Shown: piece by piece, positions 1 through 7,035 of the stretch | Position numbering within the stretch: position 1 is the first letter of the stretch | Layout: each line of letters begins with the position of its first letter | Assembly (NCBI GenBank): GCA_900553965.1 | Contig: USFX01000127.1 | Coordinates: forward strand, 1-8,043 | Direction of reading: 5' to 3' | Length of the DNA stretch: 8,043 bases | From: an uncultured Prevotella sp. | GTDB lineage: Bacteria > Bacteroidota > Bacteroidia > Bacteroidales > Bacteroidaceae | Program-made: the position numbers and the translations under genes | The notes under the pieces: generated by a model | The model's database searches: none | What the model saw: only the letters and a program-made list of their open reading frames with translations | What the model was told of the DNA's origin: nothing

Positions 1-94
1 TCACTCTGTGCTCTTCACTCTGAACTAAAGAGAGTAATCACACCTCTTCACTCTGCGCTCTTCACTCTGAACTAAAGAGAGTAATCATACCTCT
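1..94. repeat. 47-bp tandem direct repeat, two copies
   Basis: Positions 1-47 and 48-94 are two abutting 47-bp copies that differ at only two places (t/c at 9 versus 56, and c/t at 41 versus 88). A partial third copy starts at 95. Each copy contains the heptads ttcactc and tgygctc and an A-rich part (actaaagagagtaatca). The window edge cuts the array, so more copies may lie upstream. Confidence 0.9.
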
Positions 95-103
95 TCACTC
101 ATC

Positions 104-149
104 ACTCTGACCTCTTACCTAAGAACAACTCTGACCTCTTACCTAAGAA
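104..149. repeat. 24-bp-period direct repeat, two copies
   Basis: The 22-bp sequence at 104-125 recurs exactly at 128-149, separated by two bases. It contains the heptads tgacctc and ttaccta and continues the CT-rich heptad pattern of the preceding 47-bp repeat. Confidence 0.85.
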
Positions 150-245
150 GATGCTTCATTACTAATAGAACTTAAAATACAGCGCTTTATCATATATTTT
201 GTTTAATAAATGACAGAAAGATGCCGCATTTTGAGGAATTGTGAT

Positions 246-253
246 TAAATTTG
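246..253 (+). promoter_or_regulatory. Candidate Bacteroidetes -7 promoter element
   Basis: TAAATTTG matches the Bacteroidetes primary-sigma -7 consensus TAnnTTTG exactly and lies 25 bases before the lipoprotein ATG at 279, which would give a short leader. No well-spaced -33 TTTG is present: the TTTG copies ending at 233 and at 201 are too near and too far. The call therefore rests on one element. Confidence 0.35.
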
Positions 254-278
254 CAGCTAAAATTTAAAAAAGATATTG

Positions 279-1748
279 ATGAAAAGATATATTCATCCTC
301 TCTGCCTGTTGTTTTCGGCAGTGGTGCTGCTTACGGCCTGCGTTGACGATGACGAACCGGAGATCACATTATATAATGATATAGCCATCACAAGTTTCAA
401 CATTACCTCCGCTACGGTGAACAAGACCACCACGGCCGAGGACGGAACGACGTCGACATCGTCATACGTTGACGAGATGGTGAGATACTGCACGTTCAAC
501 ATCGACCACCTCAACGGCGAGATATACAACGTCGACCCGCTGCCCGCAGGCACAGACCTGACGACGCTGACATGCAGCTACTCCACGAAGAACAACGGAC
601 TGGTCTACATCGAGGACCTGACCGACGGCACGTGGAACCCGCTCTACACGGGAGAGCAGACCAACTTCGGAACGCAGCGCAACCTCCATGTCGTGGCATC
701 GGACAACAGCGCCGAACGGAAATATACCGTGACGGTCAAGGTCAAGGATGCCCAGGACACCCGTTTCGGATGGATACGTCTGGCTGACAACAGCTCCTTG
801 GCGGAACTGTCCGGCGTGAAGGCCGTGACCGCAGGCGGACGGCTGATCGTCATGGGTGTGAAAGACGGCGTGACGAAGACATACACCACCGCTGACGGCA
901 GCAGCTGGGATGAAGCGGCGGTGCTCGGCGCCGGCGCAGCCCGCAGTGTGGCCGTCGTTGATGACGCCGTGATGGTGCTGGACGGCGGTGTGCTCAAACG
1001 TTCAGATGATGGCGGACAGACGTTCACCGACGTGGCCTTCACGACGGAGGGCTTCGCGCTGAAGCAGCTCGTCGGCGCCACCGTCCGTCATGACAAAGCG
1101 GAGCTGGAGGCAGAGGGCAAGGAGCCCAAGCCCGCCGAGCTCTATGCGCTGACGGACAACGGACGCATCGCCATCTCCACGGACGGCGGACGGACCTGGA
1201 AGGAAGACGAGGGCGTGGAGGACGACGCCCGGTGGCTGCCAGTGGAAGACGTGGCTTTCTGCTGCCCGCCGTTCGCCTATAACGCCGCGACTGACTATGC
1301 CGTCATCGTCGGCAACCGCCAGCGGACGTTCAAAAACGAGGCCGGAGAAGACGTCGCCAACGACGAGGCCGAAGCCATGGGGTGGCGCAAGATTGCCGAA
1401 TATGCCCCAGGTAGCAAGGCCGGACGGTGGACTCACCTCAACACGGACGACGCGTCGGTCTATCCCCTCCCACGGATGGAAAGCCTGACCGTGGCCGGAT
1501 ATGACGGCCGTCTGCTGGCCATGGGAGGAAAAGGCATCGGCGGATGTACGGCGGAGCCGTATGCAAAGCTCTACGAGAGCCGCGACGGCGGCATCACGTG
1601 GAAGAGCAGCACCATATATAATATACCGGAAGGCTTCGACACGACAGCCGCTTCCGTCACGATGGCCGCCGGCGACGACAACCGGCTCTGGATTGTCTGC
1701 GGCGGAACGGGACAGGTGTGGTGCGGCCGGATGGACGTAACGGAATAA
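279..1748 (+). CDS. DUF6242-like surface lipoprotein with Asp-box propeller
   Basis: Predicted 489-residue lipoprotein. I start it at ATG 279; a TTG directly before it is in frame but less likely. A short hydrophobic signal ends in a lipobox (LLTAC), making Cys21 the lipidated residue. It is followed by VDDDEPE, an acidic stretch like the export signal that sends Bacteroidetes lipoproteins to the cell surface. Residues about 25-155 resemble a beta-sandwich ending in YTVTVKV. The rest is propeller-like, with Asp-box motifs S-x-D-x-G-x-T-[WF] at about 242-249, 300-307 and 434-441, and a degenerate one near 204-210. Family assignment (DUF6242) is from overall pattern and from position upstream of the PorG-like gene and uppS, as in other Bacteroidales. 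No catalytic motif is evident; a binding or scaffolding role is a guess. The next ATG follows 17 bases after the stop, suggesting co-transcription. Confidence 0.85.
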   Translation: MKRYIHPLCLLFSAVVLLTACVDDDEPEITLYNDIAITSFNITSATVNKTTTAEDGTTSTSSYVDEMVRYCTFNIDHLNGEIYNVDPLPAGTDLTTLTCSYSTKNNGLVYIEDLTDGTWNPLYTGEQTNFGTQRNLHVVASDNSAERKYTVTVKVKDAQDTRFGWIRLADNSSLAELSGVKAVTAGGRLIVMGVKDGVTKTYTTADGSSWDEAAVLGAGAARSVAVVDDAVMVLDGGVLKRSDDGGQTFTDVAFTTEGFALKQLVGATVRHDKAELEAEGKEPKPAELYALTDNGRIAISTDGGRTWKEDEGVEDDARWLPVEDVAFCCPPFAYNAATDYAVIVGNRQRTFKNEAGEDVANDEAEAMGWRKIAEYAPGSKAGRWTHLNTDDASVYPLPRMESLTVAGYDGRLLAMGGKGIGGCTAEPYAKLYESRDGGITWKSSTIYNIPEGFDTTAASVTMAAGDDNRLWIVCGGTGQVWCGRMDVTE

Positions 1749-1765
1749 GAAAAAACGGAACCGGC

Positions 1766-2449
1766 ATGAGACGCGCGCTTGTCATCGTCACGCTTCTGCT
1801 GTCTGTCTTCACGGCACGGGCTCAGGAAGACCCTGAGTACAGGATGGAGATAGGCGGAGGCATCGGGCTTGTCGCCTATCAGGGCGACTTCAACAGCTCG
1901 CTGACGAAGAACATGCAGGCGATGGGGACGGTGCTGGCCCGATACAGGTTCAACCCGCGCATGGGATTGGCCATGAACATCGGCTACGGCCAGCTGAAAG
2001 GCTCGTCTGACGGTACGCCGACGTGGTATCCGGCCTATAGCGACACGACGGTTGCGTTCAGCAGCAAGATTGTCGACGCGGGCGTGAGGTTTGAATATAA
2101 CTTCTGGCCTTACGGCACGGGCCGTGAATACCGTGGCGCACAACGCTTCACGCCGTATGTCGCCCTTGGACTGGGACTGACCTACGCCAAGACGGACGGC
2201 GGGAGTGTGGTCACGGGAAATATGCCGATTGGTATCGGAGTGAAATATAAGGCGGGCACGAGGGTGAACGTAGGGCTGGAATGGGCCATGCGGTTCTCCA
2301 TGAGCGACAAGCTCGACGGCGTGGCCGACCCCTACGGCATACCGAGCAAGGGTATGTTCAAGAACACCGATTGCTACAGCGTGCTGCAGCTCTCGGTGAC
2401 ATACGATATTATGGCAAAGTGTAAAATATGTAATAACGATAGGGACTGA
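1766..2449 (+). CDS. DUF6089 / PorG-like outer-membrane beta-barrel protein
   Basis: Predicted 227-residue secreted protein. The reading frame is open back to 1718, inside the previous gene, but ATG 1766 gives a clean signal peptide (MRRALVIVTLLLSVFTARA, then Gln20), so I start there. The mature part has alternating, aromatic- and glycine-rich strands (YRMEIGGGIGLVAYQGDF, RFNPRMGLAMNIGYGQ, FTPYVALGLGLTYAK, VNVGLEWAMRFS), typical of a small 8-strand-type barrel. The C-terminal tail carries a CxxC (KCKIC), which I recall as common in DUF6089 proteins. The family includes PorG of Porphyromonas gingivalis, an outer-membrane partner of the PorK/PorN ring of the type IX secretion system, and that gene also sits just upstream of uppS and bamA. 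Whether this organism has a type IX system cannot be seen here, so the function is by homology only. The gene ends four bases before uppS. Confidence 0.82.
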   Translation: MRRALVIVTLLLSVFTARAQEDPEYRMEIGGGIGLVAYQGDFNSSLTKNMQAMGTVLARYRFNPRMGLAMNIGYGQLKGSSDGTPTWYPAYSDTTVAFSSKIVDAGVRFEYNFWPYGTGREYRGAQRFTPYVALGLGLTYAKTDGGSVVTGNMPIGIGVKYKAGTRVNVGLEWAMRFSMSDKLDGVADPYGIPSKGMFKNTDCYSVLQLSVTYDIMAKCKICNNDRD

Positions 2450-2453
2450 GACA

Positions 2454-2822
2454 ATGACAGACCAACTGGATATGGAACGCATACCGCGCCACATCGCCAT
2501 CATCATGGATGGCAACGGACGATGGGCGGCCGAACGCGGACAGAAACGCAGCTACGGACATCAGGCAGGAGTGGAGGCCGTGAGGCGCATTACGTCGGAA
2601 AGTACGCGGCTTGGCGTGAAGTATCTCACATTATATACATTCTCGACCGAGAACTGGAACCGCCCGGCGGATGAGGTGTCGGCCCTGATGGGGCTCGTAC
2701 TGTCGTCGCTTGAGGACGAGATATTCATGAAGAACAACGTGCGCTTCCGCGTCATCGGCGACACCGGCCGGCTGCCGGAGGACGTGAGACGGAAGAGCGC
2801 ACCGCGGCCAACTCGGCGATGA
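2454..2822 (+). CDS. uppS: N-terminal half of undecaprenyl diphosphate synthase
   Basis: A 122-residue reading frame carrying the first half of a cis-prenyltransferase. It has the signature HIAIIMDGNGRWA, with Asp19 equivalent to the catalytic Asp26 of E. coli UppS and Arg23 equivalent to Arg30. His36 in GHQAG matches His43, and FSTENWNRP supplies Asn67 and Arg70 (Asn74 and Arg77). Homology stops at Lys114; the last eight residues (SAPRPTRR) are out-of-frame translation ending at TGA 2820-2822. I chose ATG 2454 because it leaves a short lead before the signature; Met7 is an alternative. Alone it lacks the C-terminal diphosphate-binding Arg residues, so it should be inactive unless it pairs with the downstream fragment. 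Confidence 0.7.
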   Translation: MTDQLDMERIPRHIAIIMDGNGRWAAERGQKRSYGHQAGVEAVRRITSESTRLGVKYLTLYTFSTENWNRPADEVSALMGLVLSSLEDEIFMKNNVRFRVIGDTGRLPEDVRRKSAPRPTRR

Positions 2823-3175
2823 CGATGGTCGTGGCGCTGAGCTATTCGTCGAAGTGGGAGATAACGGAGGCCGCGCGACGCATCGCTGAGGATGTCAGGG
2901 ATGGACGCATCGCTGCCGCCGACATCACGGAGGAGACCGTGGCTGAACACATGCAGACGTGTTTCATGCCCGACCCGGAACTGCTCATACGCACCGGCGG
3001 CGAGCTGCGCATATCCAATTATCTCCTGTGGCAGATTGCCTACTCCGAACTCTATTTCTGCGACACGTTCTGGCCGGACTTCGACGAGGAGGCCCTCCGC
3101 AAGGCCATCGTCAGCTATCAGGGACGGCAGAGACGCTTCGGCAAGACCGGCGAGCAGATAGAGAAGGGACGCTGA
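2819..3175 (+). CDS. uppS: C-terminal half of undecaprenyl diphosphate synthase
   Basis: A 118-residue frame carrying the second half of UppS. It contains SYSSKWEI, then LLIRTGGELRISNYLLWQ with Arg58, Arg64 and Ser66 equivalent to E. coli Arg194, Arg200 and Ser202 (isopentenyl diphosphate binding). Glu77 in YSELYF is equivalent to the Mg2+ ligand Glu213, and the end is the family-typical WPDFDEE...RRFGKT. UppS homology extends upstream of the ATG in the same frame (ERTAANSA), so ATG 2819 is an internal methionine codon of the ancestral gene, not an original start. It overlaps the stop of the first half as ATGA, so translation by termination-reinitiation is possible but unproven. Confidence 0.65.
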   Translation: MTMVVALSYSSKWEITEAARRIAEDVRDGRIAAADITEETVAEHMQTCFMPDPELLIRTGGELRISNYLLWQIAYSELYFCDTFWPDFDEEALRKAIVSYQGRQRRFGKTGEQIEKGR

Positions 3176-3247
3176 GCCCACCGCAGGACTGAGACTGTAT
3201 ATACACATTATATATATTATATAGCAAAGCATTCAAGTAGATAATAA
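3176..3247 (+). other. A/T-rich spacer before bamA
   Basis: After a short G+C-rich start the spacer becomes almost pure A/T (about 3196-3224, repeated tata) and then runs into an A-rich leader before the bamA ATG. Such a composition switch suits a promoter region, but I found no match to TAnnTTTG, so no site is assigned. Confidence 0.4.
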
Positions 3248-5878
3248 ATGAGATATATTAATAAGGTATTCATGTTGCTTGCGGTGGCACCGGTCCTCGC
3301 AACTCAGGTGAAGGCACAGGAAAAGATTGTCAATCCGGACATCTCTTATGCCGGCACGCCGAGAGTGTGCGAAATAGGCGGCCTGACCACAAAAGGCGTC
3401 GAGGGATATGAGGACTATGTGCTCACAAGTCTCTCGGGATTGGAAGTGGGACAGCAGATCAGTGTGCCCGGCAATGAGATTACCGAGGCCGTGCGCCGCT
3501 ACTGGAAGCACGGACTCTTCTCTCAAGTCTCCATCACGGCCGACTCCATCGTGGGCTCGAAGATCTATCTCTGCGTCAACCTGGCCCTGAGACCGCGCGT
3601 GAGCACCATCAACTACAACGGTCTGAAGAAGTCGGAACGCGAGGACATGGAGGCCAAGCTCGGCATCATGAAGGGCAGCCAGATAACGCCGAACATGATC
3701 GACAGAGCCAAGATTCTCGCAAAGAAGTATTTCGACGAGAAAGGATATAAGAACGCCGAGATAGAAATCCTACAGCGCGACGACGTGACGGGCAACAACC
3801 AGGTCATCCTCGACGTCAACATCGACAAGAAGGCCAAGATGAAGGTGCGCCGCATCATCATCGAAGGCAACGAGAACCTGAAGACCTCAAAGATAAAGGG
3901 CGGGCTCTTCCGCAAAGGCGCGTTCGCCAAGACCCACGAGGCCGGCAAGCTGTCGTCGTTCCTGAAGTCGAAGAAATTCACCGAGGAACGCTATAAGAAG
4001 GACAAGCAGAACCTCATCGACAAGTATAACGAGCTGGGCTACCGCGACATGTACATCGTCGAGGACAGTGTCTGGACCGTGGACGAGAAGCACGTCAACG
4101 TCTATGTAAAAGTGGACGAGGGACAGAAATACTATCTTAGGAACATCACGTGGGTGGGCAACACCGTGGCCCCGACAACATATCTGGACAACCTGCTCCG
4201 CATGAAGAAGGGCGACGTCTATGACATGAAGAAGATGAACAAGCGTCTGTCGGAAGACGAGGACGCCGTCGGAAACTACTATTGGAACAACGGCTATCTC
4301 TTCTACCGCCTCGATCCGACCGAGGTCAACATCGTCGGCGACTCCATCGACCTTGAGATGCGCATCACCGAAGGACCGCAGGCACACATCAGCAACGTGC
4401 GCGTCTACGGAAACGACCGCCTCTACGAGGAAGTCGTGCGCCGTGAGCTGCACACCAAGCCGGGCGACCTCTTCTCCAAGGAAGCGCTGATGCGCTCGGC
4501 ACGTGAGATTGCGTCGATGGGATTCTTTGACCCGGAGAAGGTCAACCCCGACATCAAGCCCAATCAGGAAGACGGAACCGTGGACATCAACTGGGAGCTG
4601 GAGCAGAAGTCGAACGATCAGGTGGAGTTCTCGCTGGGATGGGGACAGACCGGTGTCATTGGACGGATCTCGCTGAAGCTCAACAACTTCTCCATGCGCA
4701 ACCTCTTCGGACGCAACAAGATGCACCGCGGCATCATGCCCATCGGAGACGGTGAGCAGCTGGCACTGAGCGCACAGACCAACGCCCAGTATTATCAGTC
4801 GTACAGCATCAGCTATTCGGCGCCGTGGTTCAACGGCAAGCGCCCCAACGCCTTCAACGTCGGTCTGTTCTACTCAAAGCAGACGGACGTGAACAGCAAC
4901 TACTACAACAACAGCTGGATGAACAACTACTACAGCTACTACGGCGGCTACGGCAGTTACAACGGCTACTACAACAACTATGAGAGCTATCTCGACGACG
5001 ACAAGTATGTCCAGATGCTCGGCGCCTCAATCGGATGGGGCAAGCGTCTGCGCTGGCCGGACGACTATTTCCAGCTCTCCCTCTCGCTCGCCTACACGAG
5101 ATATATGCTGCGCGACTGGCGCTACTTCCTCATCTCGAACGGAAACTGCAACAACATCAACCTCGGCATCACGCTGTCACGCGTGAGCACGGACAACCAG
5201 CTATTTCCGCGCCGCGGCTCCGAGTTCATGGCCTCACTGACCATCACCCCGCCATGGTCGGCCTTTGACAATAAGGACTACGAGCATCTGGCCACTGACG
5301 GGACCTCGGCTACGTTTGACCAGGAGCAGCAGGATAAGTACCGATGGATTGAATATCACAAGTGGAAGTTCAAGTTCCGCACGTTCACACCGCTCACCAA
5401 TGCCCAGAAGTGCTTCGTGCTCATGACCCGCGTGGAGTTCGGTCTGCTCGGCTCGTTCAACAAGTACAAGAAGTCACCTTTCGAGACTTTCTATGTCGGC
5501 GGTGACGGTATGAGCGGCTATTCGACCGGTTACGCCCAGGAGACCATCGGTCTGCGCGGTTACGACAACGGCTCGCTCACTCCGTATGCGGCTCCCGGCT
5601 ATGCCTACGACCGCTTCACGGCCGAGATACGCTATCCGTTCATGCTTGGCAATACGACTATCTACGGCCTTGCCTTCCTCGAAGGAGGAAACGCCTGGAG
5701 CGAGACAAAGAAGTTCTCTCCGTTTGACATGAAGCGCTCCGCCGGTGCCGGTGTGCGCATCTTCCTCCCGATGGTCGGCCTGATGGGTATTGACTGGGCC
5801 TACGGTTTCGACACCGTTCAGTATACAGGCCAGAAGGGCGGAAGCCAGTTCCACTTCATCCTCGGACAGGAGTTCTGA
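3248..5878 (+). CDS. bamA: BamA, outer-membrane protein assembly factor
   Basis: An 876-residue Omp85-family protein, the central insertase of the barrel assembly machinery. The signal peptide runs to about residue 24 (...ATQVKAQ). Five POTRA-type periplasmic domains follow, with boundaries judged by eye near 40-116, 117-197, 198-293, 294-378 and 379-457; domain openings such as INYNG, IIIEGNENL, ITWVGN and VRVYGNDRL are clear. The barrel fills about 458-876. The L6 motif LRGY is at 769-772, corresponding to the conserved [VI]RG[FY], and the protein ends in FHFILGQEF, a beta-signal with terminal Phe. Residues 549-581 form a Tyr/Asn/Gly-rich insertion (12 Tyr and 9 Asn in 33), probably an extracellular loop. 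The start is ATG 3248 after an A/T-rich 72-base gap, which may hold its own promoter. Chaperone genes follow directly, as in other Bacteroidetes. Confidence 0.95.
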   Translation: MRYINKVFMLLAVAPVLATQVKAQEKIVNPDISYAGTPRVCEIGGLTTKGVEGYEDYVLTSLSGLEVGQQISVPGNEITEAVRRYWKHGLFSQVSITADSIVGSKIYLCVNLALRPRVSTINYNGLKKSEREDMEAKLGIMKGSQITPNMIDRAKILAKKYFDEKGYKNAEIEILQRDDVTGNNQVILDVNIDKKAKMKVRRIIIEGNENLKTSKIKGGLFRKGAFAKTHEAGKLSSFLKSKKFTEERYKKDKQNLIDKYNELGYRDMYIVEDSVWTVDEKHVNVYVKVDEGQKYYLRNITWVGNTVAPTTYLDNLLRMKKGDVYDMKKMNKRLSEDEDAVGNYYWNNGYLFYRLDPTEVNIVGDSIDLEMRITEGPQAHISNVRVYGNDRLYEEVVRRELHTKPGDLFSKEALMRSAREIASMGFFDPEKVNPDIKPNQEDGTVDINWELEQKSNDQVEFSLGWGQTGVIGRISLKLNNFSMRNLFGRNKMHRGIMPIGDGEQLALSAQTNAQYYQSYSISYSAPWFNGKRPNAFNVGLFYSKQTDVNSNYYNNSWMNNYYSYYGGYGSYNGYYNNYESYLDDDKYVQMLGASIGWGKRLRWPDDYFQLSLSLAYTRYMLRDWRYFLISNGNCNNINLGITLSRVSTDNQLFPRRGSEFMASLTITPPWSAFDNKDYEHLATDGTSATFDQEQQDKYRWIEYHKWKFKFRTFTPLTNAQKCFVLMTRVEFGLLGSFNKYKKSPFETFYVGGDGMSGYSTGYAQETIGLRGYDNGSLTPYAAPGYAYDRFTAEIRYPFMLGNTTIYGLAFLEGGNAWSETKKFSPFDMKRSAGAGVRIFLPMVGLMGIDWAYGFDTVQYTGQKGGSQFHFILGQEF

Positions 5879-5885
5879 TGCTCTT

Positions 5886-5927
5886 GAATGAAGAACGAAG
5901 AATGAAGAATAGAGAGTGAGGAACGAA
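5886..5927. repeat. Heptad repeat, six copies of GAATGAA type
   Basis: Six adjoining heptads read gaatgaa, gaacgaa, gaatgaa, gaataga, gagtgag and gaacgaa, starting eight bases after the bamA stop codon. The same heptad family occurs at the start of the window in the opposite orientation (ttcactc on the + strand is gagtgaa on the other). The next stretch, to about 5970, is rich in aagtt/taaag words. Confidence 0.8.
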
Positions 5928-5975
5928 GCCCTTGGGCCTAAAGTTACAAGTTTAATGTTTAAAGTTAAAAGAGAT

Positions 5976-6485
5976 ATGAGACTTTTGTTATTCTGTCTTT
6001 TCGCCGTCTTTTCGTTGAATATGTCGGCTCAGAAGTTCGCTCTGCTGGATATGGAATATATATTGAAGAACATTCCGGCATACGAGCGTGCCAACGAGCA
6101 GCTCAATCAGGTTTCAAAGAAATGGCAGGCGGAAGTGGAGGCTATCTCAACGGAAGCCCAGACGATGTATAAGAACTATCAGAACGAAGTTGTCTTCCTC
6201 TCTCAGGAGCAGAAGAAAGCCCGTCAGGACGCAATAATGGAGAAAGAGAAGGCCGCCGCCGACATGAAGAAGAAATACTTCGGACCGGACGGCGAGCTGT
6301 TCAAGAAACGCACAAGCCTCATGACACCGATTCAGGAAGAGATATACAACGCCGTCAAGGACATCGCAGACCTGCGCGGCTATCAGCTCATCCTTGACCG
6401 GGCAAGCGACAGCGGCATCATCTTCGGAAGCCCGAAGATAGACATTAGCAACGAAGTGCTGCAGAAGCTGGGATACGCGAATTAA
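5976..6485 (+). CDS. OmpH/Skp-family periplasmic chaperone, first copy
   Basis: A 169-residue Skp/OmpH-type protein. The family binds unfolded outer-membrane proteins in the periplasm as a trimer with coiled-coil tentacles and passes them to BamA. The signal peptide MRLLLFCLFAVFSLNMSA precedes Gln19. The core starts KFALLDMEYILKNIPAYERA, the usual OmpH entry strand and helix, then a long charged helical hairpin (about 40-120: QKKARQDAIMEKEKAAADMKKK), and a closing strand GYQLILDRASDSGIIFGS. The frame is open back to GTG 5916 and includes ATG 5955 (MFKVKRD...). I prefer ATG 5976 because it gives a compact signal peptide and because 5955 lies within the repeat-like aagtt/taaag stretch. It follows bamA by 97 bases and precedes the second copy by 39. 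Confidence 0.9.
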   Translation: MRLLLFCLFAVFSLNMSAQKFALLDMEYILKNIPAYERANEQLNQVSKKWQAEVEAISTEAQTMYKNYQNEVVFLSQEQKKARQDAIMEKEKAAADMKKKYFGPDGELFKKRTSLMTPIQEEIYNAVKDIADLRGYQLILDRASDSGIIFGSPKIDISNEVLQKLGYAN

Positions 6486-6524
6486 TGAAGAATGAAATAA
6501 TATAAACTAAAAACAATAACGACA

Positions 6525-7022
6525 ATGAAGAAATTACTTTTAATGCTTTTCATGTGTGCACCAATGGCGGTATTCGCCCAGAAGTTCGGACACGTGAACG
6601 CACAGGACATCATTCAGGTAATGCCGGAATACACAAAGGCAAGAACCGAGATTGAAGCATTGGCAAAGCAGTATGACGACGACCTGAAGAGTATGCAGGA
6701 AGAGCTGACCAAGAAGTCACAGGCATACGAGAAAGAGCAGTCCACACTGCCCGAGAACATCAAACAGCGCCGCGAGCAGGAGCTTCAGGAGATGTATCAG
6801 AAGATACAGCAGAGCTATCAGGACAACCAGCAGGCTCTCGGCAAGGCACAGCAGGAGAAGATGCAGGCCATCACGACAAAGGTCGTTGACGCCATCAAGC
6901 AGGTCGGTCAGGCCGGCGGATATGTCTACATCATGGACATTGCCGGCGGTGTGCCTTACATCAGCACGACCCTCAGCACCGACGTGACGGCTGAAGTGAA
7001 AGCCAAACTCGGTCTGAAATAA
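6525..7022 (+). CDS. OmpH/Skp-family periplasmic chaperone, second copy
   Basis: A 165-residue Skp/OmpH paralogue with a clean signal peptide MKKLLLMLFMCAPMAVFA, cleaved before Gln19. The core reads KFGHVNAQDIIQVMPEYTKA, then a highly charged, Gln-rich helical hairpin (about 45-130, e.g. QRREQELQEMYQKIQQSYQ) suited to coiled-coil tentacles. The closing region GGYVYIMDIAGGVPYIS is followed by the C-terminal DVTAEVKAKLGLK. It lies 39 bases after the first copy behind an A-rich leader, so the pair is probably one transcript with bamA. A strong hairpin terminator begins 14 bases after its stop codon. Differences from the first copy in the hairpin suggest old duplication and possible division of clients (inference). 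Confidence 0.93.
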   Translation: MKKLLLMLFMCAPMAVFAQKFGHVNAQDIIQVMPEYTKARTEIEALAKQYDDDLKSMQEELTKKSQAYEKEQSTLPENIKQRREQELQEMYQKIQQSYQDNQQALGKAQQEKMQAITTKVVDAIKQVGQAGGYVYIMDIAGGVPYISTTLSTDVTAEVKAKLGLK

Positions 7023-7035
7023 TCAGAGACAACAT

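Larger units (their letters stand above)
1..278. other. Non-coding leader with repeats
   Basis: No convincing gene is visible on either strand before the lipoprotein start. The first 150 bases are built of direct repeats made largely of CT-rich heptads. The rest (about 150-278) is A/T-rich and probably carries the promoter and 5' leader of the downstream gene. I see no riboswitch-like structure and no RNA gene. Confidence 0.7.
2454..3175 (+). pseudogene. uppS: uppS, split by an internal frameshifting deletion
   Basis: Together the two frames encode undecaprenyl diphosphate synthase, the cis-prenyltransferase that extends farnesyl diphosphate with isopentenyl diphosphate to the C55 carrier used for peptidoglycan and surface polysaccharides. 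The homologous sequence switches frame near 2793-2797, after ...LPEDVRRK, and resumes as ERTAANSAMTMVV. Against family members recalled from memory (E. coli, Bacteroides), five residues are missing, matching a 16-nt deletion. Restoring 16 nt gives 245 residues, the usual family length. All catalytic motifs remain, distributed over the two halves. uppS is normally essential, so this is either an assembly or sequencing error, a real lesion backed up by another copy, or a gene working as two fragments. It sits four bases after the PorG-like gene and 72 bases before bamA. Confidence 0.75.

Noticed and set aside
1..149. CRISPR array
   Set aside because: The repeats abut each other or are two bases apart, with no unique spacers and no cas genes in the window.
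1571..2515. Long open frame on the - strand (314 residues)
   Set aside because: It lies antisense to the lipoprotein end, the PorG-like gene and the uppS start, all of which have clear family signatures. Its composition (many Arg, His, Val) is typical of a shadow frame in G+C-rich DNA.
2780..2822. Programmed -1 frameshift joining the two uppS frames
   Set aside because: No slippery heptamer is visible near 2790-2800, and a frameshift would not replace the five missing residues, so a deletion explains the data better.
3887..4726. Long open frame on the - strand (279 residues)
   Set aside because: It is antisense to the BamA POTRA region; the Val/Leu/His/Asp-rich composition mirrors codons of the real gene, with no recognisable domain or start context.
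5928..5937. Short hairpin gcccttgggc after bamA as a terminator
   Set aside because: The stem has only four pairs and is not followed by a T tract, so it is unlikely to stop transcription.
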